NCBI GenBank assembly: GCA_022833215.1 | Contig: JAIPUZ010000015.1 | Coordinates: 1-64,000 of the forward strand | DNA from: Mesorhizobium sp. | GTDB taxonomy: Bacteria; Pseudomonadota; Alphaproteobacteria; Rhizobiales; Rhizobiaceae | DNA: 64,000 nucleotides | Reading direction: 5' to 3' | Part shown: positions 24,924 through 34,450 of the stretch, in pieces | Layout: each line of letters starts with the position of its first letter | Position numbering within the stretch: position 1 is the stretch's first letter | Position numbers and translations under genes: made by a program | The notes under the pieces: generated by a model | What the model saw: the letters and a program-made list of their open reading frames with translations, nothing else | What the model was told of the DNA's origin: nothing | Database searches by the model: none

Positions 24924-25733
24924 TTACTCCATCAGGGCATCCAGCCCTCTGACCAGCCCCGTCATCGAGCCGACGCGGCGAATGGCCAGGAGCGTGCCCG
25001 CGACATAGGGCGCTGCCGAGGAACCGGCATCGTGGCGGATCGTCAGCCGTTCGTCCGGCAGACCGAATACAGCCTCGCAGGAAAGGATGTAGGACGGCAT
25101 GCGCAACGCATGGACCTGTACGCCCTCGCCCTGCCCCACGGCGGCGCCGCGCGTTGCCGGCACCCCGGAAACCTGTGACTGCGGAAGGCTCGTCGCCGCC
25201 CTGCGGACTTCGGCCAGTCGCTCGGCGAGTTCGCGCGCCGTGCCGGAAGGCGCGTCAGGCTTGCGCGCGCTGGCGTAGTCGATGATCTCGACGTCCGGCA
25301 CGTATTTCGCGGCCATCAATGCGAAGCGCTTCAGCAAGGTCGCCGTAATGGAGAAGTTGCCGGCCGCCAGAACGCCAACACCCTTCGCCCGTGCGGCATT
25401 GTCGATCTCAGCATAATCTTCCGCCCCGAGACCGGACGTTCCGATCACCACATGCCGGCCTTTCGATATCGCCAGAAGGGTGTTCGCCTTGACCACATCC
25501 GGTTTCGTGTAGTCGACGACGACATCGGAAGGAACGGCCAATGCCTTTTCAAGCGAAGAAGCGACGGTAACGCCGGTTGTCATTGCAATCCCGGCGGCTG
25601 CGCCCGCATCCTGCCCGGCCGCATTGCGCGAGACCGCGCCGGCAAGGAGCAAATCCTCTTCCGCGAGAATCACGGGGACCAGTGCCTTGCCTACCCAGCC
25701 GGTCACGCCGGCCATCACCACCTTTATGGTCAT
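24924..25733 (-). CDS. Divergent DapB-like (dihydrodipicolinate reductase family) oxidoreductase
   Basis: A 269-residue NAD(P)-dependent reductase with the DapB architecture: a Rossmann start (VVMAGVTGWVGKAL), GTSG near residue 99, GNFSITATLL near 125, the KPDAPSGTA substrate loop near 160, and a C-terminal IRHDAGSSAAPYVAGTLLAIR. Canonical DapB reduces hydroxy-tetrahydrodipicolinate in the lysine/diaminopimelate pathway and carries a His-His pair six to seven residues before DAPSGTA. Here those positions read Ala-Ser (DYASARKPDAPSGTA), so the catalytic histidine is missing while the lysine is kept. It is more likely a paralogue with another substrate than the housekeeping enzyme. The aminotransferase gene is downstream. 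A terminator separates it from the ompA-family gene. Confidence 0.8.
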   Translation of the reverse strand: MTIKVVMAGVTGWVGKALVPVILAEEDLLLAGAVSRNAAGQDAGAAAGIAMTTGVTVASSLEKALAVPSDVVVDYTKPDVVKANTLLAISKGRHVVIGTSGLGAEDYAEIDNAARAKGVGVLAAGNFSITATLLKRFALMAAKYVPDVEIIDYASARKPDAPSGTARELAERLAEVRRAATSLPQSQVSGVPATRGAAVGQGEGVQVHALRMPSYILSCEAVFGLPDERLTIRHDAGSSAAPYVAGTLLAIRRVGSMTGLVRGLDALME

Positions 25734-25771
25734 CGCGTCTTCCTTCCCTATTGAGCAAAGAAGACACGCTG

Positions 25772-25798
25772 AAAGCCCGGCCCGTCAAGCCGGGCTTT
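25772..25798. terminator. Bidirectional terminator between the OmpA-family and DapB-like genes
   Basis: A perfect 10-bp stem (AAAGCCCGGC at 25772-25781, complement at 25789-25798) with a 7-nt loop and T-rich flanks on both strands. It lies 26 bp past the stop codon of the OmpA-family gene on the minus strand. Confidence 0.75.
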
Positions 25799-25823
25799 CT
25801 CACGATACCGGGAGCGAAGACCG

Positions 25824-26381
25824 TCAGCGGATGAAGCTGTCGATGCGGCGCAGGGTCACCCGGCGATTGCGCCAGTTCTCGTTCTGCGTCGGGACCAGAA
25901 GGAACTCCTTGCCATAGCCGACCGTTTCCAGCGCCCTTGAGGGGACGCCATACTGGCGCGACAGGACCCGCTTCAGCGACTCTGCCCTGCGCTCGGAAAG
26001 CACCTGATTGGACTGATAGGAGCCAACGGCGTCGGTGTGTCCCTCAATCAGGAATCGCGCGCGGCGGTCGCGCCGCAGGATGCGGTTCATGGCACTGGCG
26101 ATGCTTTCAACCTTGCGATACTGCGAAGGAGCGATTTCCGCCGAAGCGAATTCGAAGTTGATCGACTGGATATCGATCGACGGCGCGGCGCGGCGCAGAT
26201 CGGGACGACGCTTGAATTCCTGTACCGTCACACGCTGGTTGGGGTTGACGCGCATGCGCGGGGTGGCATCGAGCTGGCGCTCGATGGTTGCCGCCGATGG
26301 CATCTGCGCCTGGGCAAATGCAGCACCCGGCAAGACCACGGCGGCAATCAGGGCTGTCGTGAAGCTGCGGCGATTGAGCAT
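25824..26381 (-). CDS. OmpA-family peptidoglycan-associated protein
   Basis: A 185-residue exported protein with a C-terminal OmpA-like domain (about residues 70-180): the INFEFASAEI strand, the peptidoglycan-binding core FLIEGHTDAVGSYQSNQVLSE and RRAESLKRVL, and a closing RNRRVTLRRI. Such domains bind diaminopimelate in the cell wall. The signal peptide MLNRRSFTTALIAAVVLPGAAFA carries a twin-arginine-like RRSF before the hydrophobic stretch, so export by Tat is possible. There is no lipobox and no outer-membrane barrel, so the protein is probably periplasmic. The start at 26381 is chosen for the signal sequence. The next gene upstream on the strand is a GNAT gene, 111 bp away. Confidence 0.85.
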   Translation of the reverse strand: MLNRRSFTTALIAAVVLPGAAFAQAQMPSAATIERQLDATPRMRVNPNQRVTVQEFKRRPDLRRAAPSIDIQSINFEFASAEIAPSQYRKVESIASAMNRILRRDRRARFLIEGHTDAVGSYQSNQVLSERRAESLKRVLSRQYGVPSRALETVGYGKEFLLVPTQNENWRNRRVTLRRIDSFIR

Positions 26382-26492
26382 GGTATTCTCCTTGTGTCGG
26401 TTGCCTCGTTCATCCCGCCCGAGGCTCGGACGCAACATGACCTCGACTTGCTGAAAGCGGCATGAACGGCCCGTTCAGAAAATACAGCCGGT

Positions 26493-27062
26493 TCAATTCC
26501 GTATCACGCTCGCGGCGCGTTCCGACAGGCTCATCGGCTGCACCAGTTCCCTGCTCTGGCCGACAGGGCGGAAGCCAAGCTTCTGATAGAGCGGCAGGGC
26601 AGCCGGATGGTCCAGCGTGCAGGTCTGCACCGTAACCAGTTGCGGATCCATCGCCCAGCATGCGGATATCGCCGCACCCAGAAACCAGCGCCCTATGCCC
26701 TGTCCGGTCGCGTGCTCCATCATGCCGAAATAGGCGAGGTCGACGATTTCGGGTGTAACACGATTGAGATCGAAGAAACCGGCGGGAGATCCATCCACAT
26801 AGAGAACCCAGACCTCGCGGCCCTTGCGGTGAATCTCTTCACTCAGTTCATCATCGCTCTTTCGCAAGCTATTGACCCAATGCCATTTTCTACCAACCCT
26901 GTCCGCCAGGTAGCGATAGAAGTGCAGAGGGATATCGGTCGCCTTGAGCAGTGCGATCTGGCGATTGTAGGGTAGCGGCGGAAACGAGGAAGGGCGCGCT
27001 TCCATCTCGAGGAAGGTGACCGTCACCTCGATCGGTTCCGGTTGGGTGTCCTGCAACTGCAT
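26493..27062 (-). CDS. GNAT family N-acetyltransferase
   Basis: A 189-residue protein with a GNAT fold. The acetyl-CoA-binding region is VDLAYFGMMEHATGQGIGRWFLGAAI (about residues 108-133), and the C-terminal HPAALPLYQKLGF motif is typical. The N-terminal segment with LHFYRYLADRVGRKWHWVNS is shared with a common subgroup of alphaproteobacterial acetyltransferases of unknown substrate. Its ATG overlaps the sseA stop in a TGATG arrangement, so it is probably translationally coupled to sseA. Nothing nearby identifies the acceptor molecule. Confidence 0.85.
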   Translation of the reverse strand: MQLQDTQPEPIEVTVTFLEMEARPSSFPPLPYNRQIALLKATDIPLHFYRYLADRVGRKWHWVNSLRKSDDELSEEIHRKGREVWVLYVDGSPAGFFDLNRVTPEIVDLAYFGMMEHATGQGIGRWFLGAAISACWAMDPQLVTVQTCTLDHPAALPLYQKLGFRPVGQSRELVQPMSLSERAASVIRN

Positions 27063-27928
27063 CAGGTCTTCGTACCCTCGCCATTACCGGTCTCGACGGG
27101 TGTATCGGACCGGCCGCCCCATTCGGTCCATGACCCGTCATACAGACGATTGTCGCCATGACCGATGGTTTCCAGAGCCAGCGTGAGGGCTGCAGCCGTG
27201 ACGCCCGAACCGCAGGAGGTGACGATGGGACGATTGAGATCGATGCCGGCGTTCCCGAACACCTCGCGCAGTTGCGGTATCGGCAGGAGGTATCCGTCTT
27301 TCGACAGCGCTCCTACCGGCACGTTGCGCGCACCGGGCATATGGCCGGAACGCATTCCGGCCCTTGGCTCCGGCTCCGTGCCTGCAAAGCGGCCGGCACC
27401 CCGCGCGTCGGCGATCTGGCTGCCGCGATTTTCGACGATATGACGCATCTCGGGAAAGCTGACCACACGCGCTTCATCGAACTCGGCGTGGAAGATGCAT
27501 GGCGCGATCTTCGTTACCTCCGATGTCGTGGGCCGTCCTCCCGCTCTCCAGTTGTCGAAGCCGCCGTCCAGCACAAAGACCTGATACACGCCCATGATAC
27601 GGAACATCCACCAGGCGCGCGGCGCCGAAAAGAAGCCCGGACCGTCGTAGACGACGATCGTGTCGTCGGCCGAAATGCCAAGCGTTCCGACAAAGCGCGC
27701 AAAGTGCCGGGGAGACGGCAGCGTATGCGGAAGCTCTGAATCCGGATCGGATATCGCATCCTGATCGAGAAAGACGGCTCCGGGGATATGGGCTGCATCA
27801 TATTCGGTGCGCGCATCCCGCTTGTGTGCCGGCAGATACCATGAGGCATCGACTATGGTCAGGCCCGGCTCGCCGAGGCGCTGCTGCAACCAGTCCGTGT
27901 CCACGGTAAATGGGCTGTCTGCGGCCAT
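27062..27928 (-). CDS. sseA: 3-mercaptopyruvate sulfurtransferase
   Basis: A 288-residue enzyme with two rhodanese domains: an inactive N-terminal one (about 8-130) and a catalytic C-terminal one (about 160-285). The active-site loop CGSGVTA, in VTSCGSGVTAAAL near residue 240, is the mercaptopyruvate type rather than the CRKGVT loop of thiosulfate rhodaneses. It moves sulfur from 3-mercaptopyruvate, a cysteine breakdown product, to cyanide or thiols in the cytoplasm. Upstream on the same strand are alaX and cysK, making a loose cysteine-sulfur group. The downstream GNAT gene is coupled through a one-base stop/start overlap. Confidence 0.94.
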   Translation of the reverse strand: MAADSPFTVDTDWLQQRLGEPGLTIVDASWYLPAHKRDARTEYDAAHIPGAVFLDQDAISDPDSELPHTLPSPRHFARFVGTLGISADDTIVVYDGPGFFSAPRAWWMFRIMGVYQVFVLDGGFDNWRAGGRPTTSEVTKIAPCIFHAEFDEARVVSFPEMRHIVENRGSQIADARGAGRFAGTEPEPRAGMRSGHMPGARNVPVGALSKDGYLLPIPQLREVFGNAGIDLNRPIVTSCGSGVTAAALTLALETIGHGDNRLYDGSWTEWGGRSDTPVETGNGEGTKT

Positions 27929-27965
27929 CTCAAGTCCCTCGTTGATCTGCCCTTATACAGCGCTC

Positions 27966-28712
27966 TCAGGAAACCGGCAAAGGCCCGAAGCGCAAACGGA
28001 AGCGGCGATTTTCGCGTCCCTTCTTCTCAATCTTGCCAATGTGAATTTCACCGATTTCCGCTGTACTTGCGACATGCGTGCCGCCGCAAGGCTGGCTGTC
28101 CACCACGCCCTCGTCGCCGATGCAGACAAGCCGGATGCCGCCTGTACCCTGCGGCGGGCGCACATTCTTGGATTTCACCAGGCCCGGATTTGCAGCCAGC
28201 TCATCCTCACCGATCTGCCGGATGAATACGGGATGATCGGCGCGAACCAGCTCCATAAGCCGTTCCGTGGCCTCTTCCTTGCCGGGCCCTGCTTCGGGAA
28301 GGTCGAAATCGACACGAGAGTCGTCGGTCGACACCGATGCCCCGGTAATCGGATAGGGACAGATTACCGTGAGCAGATGACAGGCCGTATGCATGCGCAT
28401 CAGAAGATGCCGGCGCGGCCAGTCTATGACCAGCCTGAGCGTCTCGCCCGGCCCGACGAGCGCCTGCCCGGGCGCGGGAAGGTGGATGATTTCATCCTTT
28501 GTCCGACCGGTAACGGTGCTCGCGATTTCGATGCGGCTTCCGTCCTGTCGCTCGAAATAGCCGACATCGCCGGGCTGCCCGCCCGATGTGGCGTAGAAGA
28601 TGGTGCGGTCGAGAATAATGCCGCTTTGGTCGTTGACCGCCAGCACGCTGGCCTCTGCTTCCCTGAGATAGGAGTCTTCACGAAAGAGGGCTTGCGTGCT
28701 GAATTCCATCAT
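27966..28712 (-). CDS. AlaX-type alanyl-tRNA editing protein
   Basis: A 248-residue free-standing homologue of the editing domain of alanyl-tRNA synthetase. It deacylates tRNA-Ala mischarged with serine or glycine. The zinc ligands are visible: RMHTACHLL (His-x3-His, near residue 107) and QPCGGTHV (Cys-x3-His, near residue 208). The N-terminal TIFYATSGGQPGDVGYF is also typical. The length fits the AlaX-M class. The gene starts inside the cysK stop codon (ATGA overlap), so the two are coupled. A second in-frame ATG follows the first directly. Confidence 0.93.
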   Translation of the reverse strand: MMEFSTQALFREDSYLREAEASVLAVNDQSGIILDRTIFYATSGGQPGDVGYFERQDGSRIEIASTVTGRTKDEIIHLPAPGQALVGPGETLRLVIDWPRRHLLMRMHTACHLLTVICPYPITGASVSTDDSRVDFDLPEAGPGKEEATERLMELVRADHPVFIRQIGEDELAANPGLVKSKNVRPPQGTGGIRLVCIGDEGVVDSQPCGGTHVASTAEIGEIHIGKIEKKGRENRRFRLRFGPLPVS

Positions 28713-29743
28713 TCCACCTGCTCGTACGGCACATCGATCTCCACCTTCTTCTCCATCCAGCCCGGAACAGGCAAGTCTTTTGCCCGCAGGAATTCAGGAT
28801 TGAACAGCTTTGACTGATAGCGGGTGCCATAGTCGCACAGGATGGTCACGATGGTGTGGCCCGGCCCAAGCTCTTTCGCCAGCCTGATGGCTCCCGCGAT
28901 ATTGATGCCGGTGGATCCGCCCACGCAAAGCCCCTCCTCCTGAATGAGATCGAAGATGATCGGCAGCGCCTCCTCATCCGGGATCCGGTAGGAGAAATCG
29001 GGCGTGAAACCGTCGAGATTGGCGGTGACACGCCCCTGCCCTATGCCTTCGGTGATCGAAGTGCCCTCGGCATTGAACTCGCCGGTCGTATAATAGCTGT
29101 AAAGTGCGGCGCCCAGCGGATCGGCCAGCGCGATCCTGACGTCGCCACTGTGCTGGCGAAGACCCGCGGCTACCCCTGCCAGCGTGCCACCTGAACCGAC
29201 CGCCGAAACGAAACCGTCGATCCTGCCGCCGGTCTGTTCCCATATCTCTCTGGCGGTGGTGTGGATGTGGCCATCGCGATTGGCGACATTGTCGAACTGG
29301 TTGGCCCAGATCGCACCGTTCGGCTCGCTTGCCGCAAGCTGCGCGGCAAGCCGGCCGGAGAGCTTCACGTAATTGTTCGGGTTGCGGTAAGGCACCGCGG
29401 GAACCTCGATGAGTTCCGCACCCAGAACCTTGATGGCGTCCTTCTTTTCCTGTGCCTGCGTATCGGGAATGACGATGACCGTGCGATAGCCAAGCGCCCT
29501 GGCCACGAGTGTGAGGCCGATCCCCGTGTTGCCGGCCGTACCTTCGACGATCACGCCGCCGGGCCGCAACAAACCGCGCTTTTCCGCATCGCGAATGATG
29601 AACAGGCCGGCCCTGTCCTTCACCGACTGGCCGGGATTCATGAACTCGGCCTTGCCGAGAATTTCACAACCCGTTTCCTCGGAGGCCCTGCGCAATCTGA
29701 TAAGCGGTGTGTTGCCGATGGCGTCAATTACCGAACGGTGCAT
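28709..29743 (-). CDS. cysK: Cysteine synthase A (PLP-dependent)
   Basis: A 344-residue fold-type II PLP enzyme that makes cysteine from O-acetylserine and sulfide. The Schiff-base lysine lies in NPGQSVKDRAG near residue 43, the substrate loop is EGTAGNTGIGL, and the glycine-rich phosphate loop is VGSGGTLAGVAAGL. At 344 residues it is slightly longer than classical CysK and resembles a common rhizobial form. A cystathionine beta-synthase-like role is not excluded, but no CBS domain is present. It is followed by alaX with a 4-bp overlap and is divergent from the SDR gene across 200 bp that should hold both promoters. Confidence 0.9.
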   Translation of the reverse strand: MHRSVIDAIGNTPLIRLRRASEETGCEILGKAEFMNPGQSVKDRAGLFIIRDAEKRGLLRPGGVIVEGTAGNTGIGLTLVARALGYRTVIVIPDTQAQEKKDAIKVLGAELIEVPAVPYRNPNNYVKLSGRLAAQLAASEPNGAIWANQFDNVANRDGHIHTTAREIWEQTGGRIDGFVSAVGSGGTLAGVAAGLRQHSGDVRIALADPLGAALYSYYTTGEFNAEGTSITEGIGQGRVTANLDGFTPDFSYRIPDEEALPIIFDLIQEEGLCVGGSTGINIAGAIRLAKELGPGHTIVTILCDYGTRYQSKLFNPEFLRAKDLPVPGWMEKKVEIDVPYEQVE

Positions 29744-29943
29744 GGAAATTCCTCAGGCCGGATGGATCGGCATGAAACTAGAAATGTCGGGACCACCCTT
29801 CAAGGATTTATTTTTCACAATTATCCAGATTGCAGGCACATAATTCCATATCGGCGGGTTGCTTACCTTCCGTTCCCGACAACGCCTCTTTCCTTACCCG
29901 GCCCAGATGGCTAGACCGTGCGCGAGGGCAAGCAGGGTGACGA

Positions 29944-30783
29944 ATGGGACTTTACAGGGCAAACCCCGAAGACGGCGTCGTCTGGATTACAGGCGGCAGC
30001 TCCGGAATAGGCAGGGCACTTGCGAGCCAGCTTGCCGCTGCAGGCTACACGGTAGCGGTAACGGCGCGCGAGGGTGACGAGATCGACCTGCTGGTTGCGG
30101 AATCCGCCGGCCTTTCCGGAAGGATAATATCTTTTCCCTGCGACGTGACCGACGAAGCCGGTCTGGAAGCCACCTTTGCCACGATCGAGAGCGAAATCGG
30201 ACCGGTGGTCCTGGCCATTTTCAATGCCGGCACTTACGTGCCCGTAGCCGGAGAGAACCTCTCGGTACGGAAATTCCGCCGCACATTCGATGTCAACCTG
30301 CAAGGCGTGATCAACGGGCTGGTGCCGGCTGTGCGCAGCATGCAGAAGCGCGGGTTCGGTCATGTCGTGCTGGTCGGATCGATCAGCGCGTGGTTCGGAT
30401 GGCCGACGACGGCCGCCTATGGAGCCAGCAAGGCGGCTATCAACGTGATGGCGCAGGCGTTGAAATACGATCTCGACAAGATCAACGTTCGTATCCAGGT
30501 GGCCAACCCCGGTTTTGTGAACACGCCCCTGCTTCAGTTGCAGCAGACCGCTTCCATGATGCCTGCATTGATGAGTCCGGAAGATGCGGCAAGCCGCATG
30601 TTGCGCGGCATCACCCGTGGCGGCTTTGAAATCGCCTTTCCCAAACGGCTGGTGTGGGGCCTCAAGCTGACGAGCATGATGCCGCAGCCGGTGCGCCATT
30701 GGATAATCGCCCGGCTGACAGGATGGTCGTCACGCCCGCTGAGCTTCGGGCGTTCGCGGTCCCGGGCGGGTCGCGACGCATAG
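29944..30783 (+). CDS. Short-chain dehydrogenase/reductase
   Basis: A 279-residue classical SDR. The Rossmann dinucleotide motif TGGSSGIG lies near residues 16-23, the NAG motif in FNAGTY near 97, and the catalytic serine, tyrosine and lysine in VGSISA and YGASK (near 142-163). A hydrophobic C-terminal part (FPKRLVWGLKLTSMMPQPVRHWII) may contact the membrane and is typical of a subgroup often linked to lipid metabolism. The substrate is unknown. It is divergent from cysK; the DEAD-box gene starts 302 bp downstream. Confidence 0.88.
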   Translation: MGLYRANPEDGVVWITGGSSGIGRALASQLAAAGYTVAVTAREGDEIDLLVAESAGLSGRIISFPCDVTDEAGLEATFATIESEIGPVVLAIFNAGTYVPVAGENLSVRKFRRTFDVNLQGVINGLVPAVRSMQKRGFGHVVLVGSISAWFGWPTTAAYGASKAAINVMAQALKYDLDKINVRIQVANPGFVNTPLLQLQQTASMMPALMSPEDAASRMLRGITRGGFEIAFPKRLVWGLKLTSMMPQPVRHWIIARLTGWSSRPLSFGRSRSRAGRDA

Positions 30784-31085
30784 CCAGCCCTGTTGCGCTG
30801 CACCATAATCTCCTTGCAATTGTAAGCCCGCTGATCCATATGCAACGGATAGGCGCTTGGGCCGGTCGATCCGGCTTTCTCGAAGAATGAGACTGGTTGC
30901 GTCTGTTTCTCGCCAGCCGACTGTCGGCGCGGTGATGAAAAGCCCCACAGCCTTGGGCGTGTGGGCGCGACAGCGCAGCCGAGCGGAGATGATCCGCCGC
31001 CTTGTCGTTTCCGATGTTTGTGTCAGGCGGGTTGCGCCCCGCCGCGCATGTTGGCGGCTGCACGCCGCATGAAAGAAGACGAATT
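30784..31085. other. Intergenic region upstream of the DEAD-box helicase gene
   Basis: These 302 bp hold no gene I can support. A short hairpin (CCCACA at 30944-30949 with TGTGGG at 30960-30965) lies in the middle, and a six-codon open frame (31069-31089) runs into the helicase start. The region probably holds the helicase promoter and a fairly long leader. Confidence 0.5.
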
Positions 31086-32519
31086 TTGACCAATGAAAAC
31101 ATTGCGGAGCCGACAGGCTTCGCCGCTCTGGGAATTTCCGGGCAACTTCTGAAAGCCACCCATGCGGCAGGCTTCATCGAGCCGAAGCCCATCCAGGAAC
31201 AGGCGATCCCCGCCCAGCTCGAAGGTCGCGACATTCTGGGCATTGCACAGACGGGGTCGGGCAAGACCGCCGCCTTCGCACTGCCGATCCTGTCGAAAAT
31301 CATCGCCCTCGGCACCAAGCGCAGGCCGCGGACGGCCCGCGCGCTGATTCTGGCCCCGACCCGCGAGCTGGCCGTTCAGATCGAGGAGACGGTCAAGGTG
31401 CTCGCCAAGGGCGCACACATCTCGACCGCGCTCGTGCTCGGCGGCGTCTCGCGCCATAGCCAGGTCAAGCGCATCGCCCCCGGCGTCGATTTCCTGATCG
31501 CTACGCCCGGCCGCCTGACGGATCTGGTGCGGGAAAAGGACCTCATCCTTTCGGACACGACGTGGCTGGTTCTCGACGAAGCCGACCGGATGCTCGATAT
31601 GGGCTTCATCAACGACGTTCGCCGCATTGCCAAGGCCACGCATCCCGCGCGGCAGACAGCGCTGTTCTCGGCAACCATGCCGAATGAGATCGCCGAACTC
31701 GCAAAGGGGCTTCTGCACGATCCGGTCCGCGTCGAGGTTGCCCCGCAAGGCACCACCGCATCCGAGATCAGGCAAGGCGTGATCTTCGCCCGCACGAAGC
31801 AGAAGCGGCAGGTTCTCTCCACGATACTGGCCGATGACGCGATGCGTTCGGTCATCATCTTCGCGCGCACCAAGCATGGCGCCGACCGCGTTACCCGCGA
31901 CCTTGAGCGCGATGGCTTCGAGGCAGCCGTCATTCATGGAAACAAGAGCCAGAACGCGCGCCAGAAAGCCCTGAACGGTTTTCGCGACGGTTCCGTGCGC
32001 ATTCTTGTGGCCACCGACATCGCCGCGCGTGGCATCGACGTTCCCGGCATCAGCCATGTGGTCAATTTCGATCTTCCGGACGAAGCGGAGAGCTATGTGC
32101 ACCGCATCGGCCGGACGGGTCGCAACGGACAGGACGGCGTGGCCATCACGATGGTCGATCCGTCTGAAAACGCCAAGCTCAGGCAGGTGGAGCGCATCAT
32201 CCGCATGCAGCTGCCGGTGCTGGCCGACCATCTGGACCAGCCGGACCCGCAGCCGAAGTCGCGCGAGCACAACGCCGACAGGCGGCCGGAAGCCGCGAAC
32301 GATCGCGAACTCCGCCGTGACGGCAAACGGGCCACCGGCGGTGAAAGGGCGTCGAAGCCGGCCGGCAAGGCCAGAAGTGGCGGCAACGCTTCCAATAGCA
32401 ACAGGCATTGGCCGGAAAAGACCGGCGCCCCTCGCCCGGCCGGCGAACGGACACCGGATGGCGCAAAGCCGCGCAAATTCCGTCGCCGCACCCGCAAGCC
32501 CGCTGCGCGCGCGGCCTGA
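31086..32519 (+). CDS. DEAD-box ATP-dependent RNA helicase (RhlE-like)
   Basis: A helicase of about 477 residues with all superfamily 2 motifs: the Q-motif (FIEPKPIQEQAI), motif I AQTGSGKT, Ia PTRELA, II DEAD, III SAT, and VI HRIGRTGR near residue 342. A basic, low-complexity C-terminal tail (about 390-477) rich in lysine, arginine and alanine probably binds RNA. RhlE-type helicases remodel RNA in ribosome assembly, cold response and degradosomes. The frame is open back to 31002. I prefer the TTG at 31086, because family similarity begins directly after it and an A/G-rich site lies just upstream, but the start is uncertain. Confidence 0.9.
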   Translation: MTNENIAEPTGFAALGISGQLLKATHAAGFIEPKPIQEQAIPAQLEGRDILGIAQTGSGKTAAFALPILSKIIALGTKRRPRTARALILAPTRELAVQIEETVKVLAKGAHISTALVLGGVSRHSQVKRIAPGVDFLIATPGRLTDLVREKDLILSDTTWLVLDEADRMLDMGFINDVRRIAKATHPARQTALFSATMPNEIAELAKGLLHDPVRVEVAPQGTTASEIRQGVIFARTKQKRQVLSTILADDAMRSVIIFARTKHGADRVTRDLERDGFEAAVIHGNKSQNARQKALNGFRDGSVRILVATDIAARGIDVPGISHVVNFDLPDEAESYVHRIGRTGRNGQDGVAITMVDPSENAKLRQVERIIRMQLPVLADHLDQPDPQPKSREHNADRRPEAANDRELRRDGKRATGGERASKPAGKARSGGNASNSNRHWPEKTGAPRPAGERTPDGAKPRKFRRRTRKPAARAA

Positions 32520-32529
32520 TAGGCATCTG

Positions 32530-32563
32530 GAGCGGACGCCCGGACAGATCCGGGCTGCCGCTC
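32530..32563 (+). terminator. Terminator after the DEAD-box helicase gene
   Basis: A nested hairpin 10 bp past the helicase stop: outer arms GAGCGG and CCGCTC, inner arms CCCGG and CCGGG, followed on the plus strand by a T-rich tract (TCTCTGTTTGTTTT). Confidence 0.65.
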
Positions 32564-32635
32564 TCTCTGTTTGTTTTCGCCGTATTTGTGCGATGTCAGG
32601 TGGGGTCACCTGAGGGCAACATGTTGTACCGCAAA

Positions 32636-32665
32636 GAAAACGGCGGGGAATTCCCCGCCGTTTTC
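32636..32665. terminator. 30-bp perfect palindrome, terminator of pyrG
   Basis: A perfect palindrome of two 15-base arms (GAAAACGGCGGGGAA and its complement) with A- and T-runs at its ends. It can terminate in both directions and lies 22 bp past the pyrG stop codon, between the convergent pyrG and helicase genes. Confidence 0.75.
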
Positions 32666-32687
32666 ATATCCACCTGTACCGCTGAGT

Positions 32688-34328
<1,641 letters not shown>

Positions 34329-34406
34329 TTAGCGCGGCCGAACCGATTCCGCCAGTGGAAAAACCCGCCGCCTTTGGTTTTTCCCGGCTTTGATTTCGCA
34401 AGCAAA

Positions 34407-34430
34407 AGGGGCCGGCTCGAGCCGGCCCCT
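34407..34430 (-). terminator. Terminator after the L,D-transpeptidase gene
   Basis: A 24-bp perfect palindrome with 12-base arms (AGGGGCCGGCTC and complement), followed on the minus strand by a T-run. It lies 20 bp past the transpeptidase stop codon. Confidence 0.75.
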
Positions 34431-34450
34431 CGCCAGAGTTCAGAAAACTG

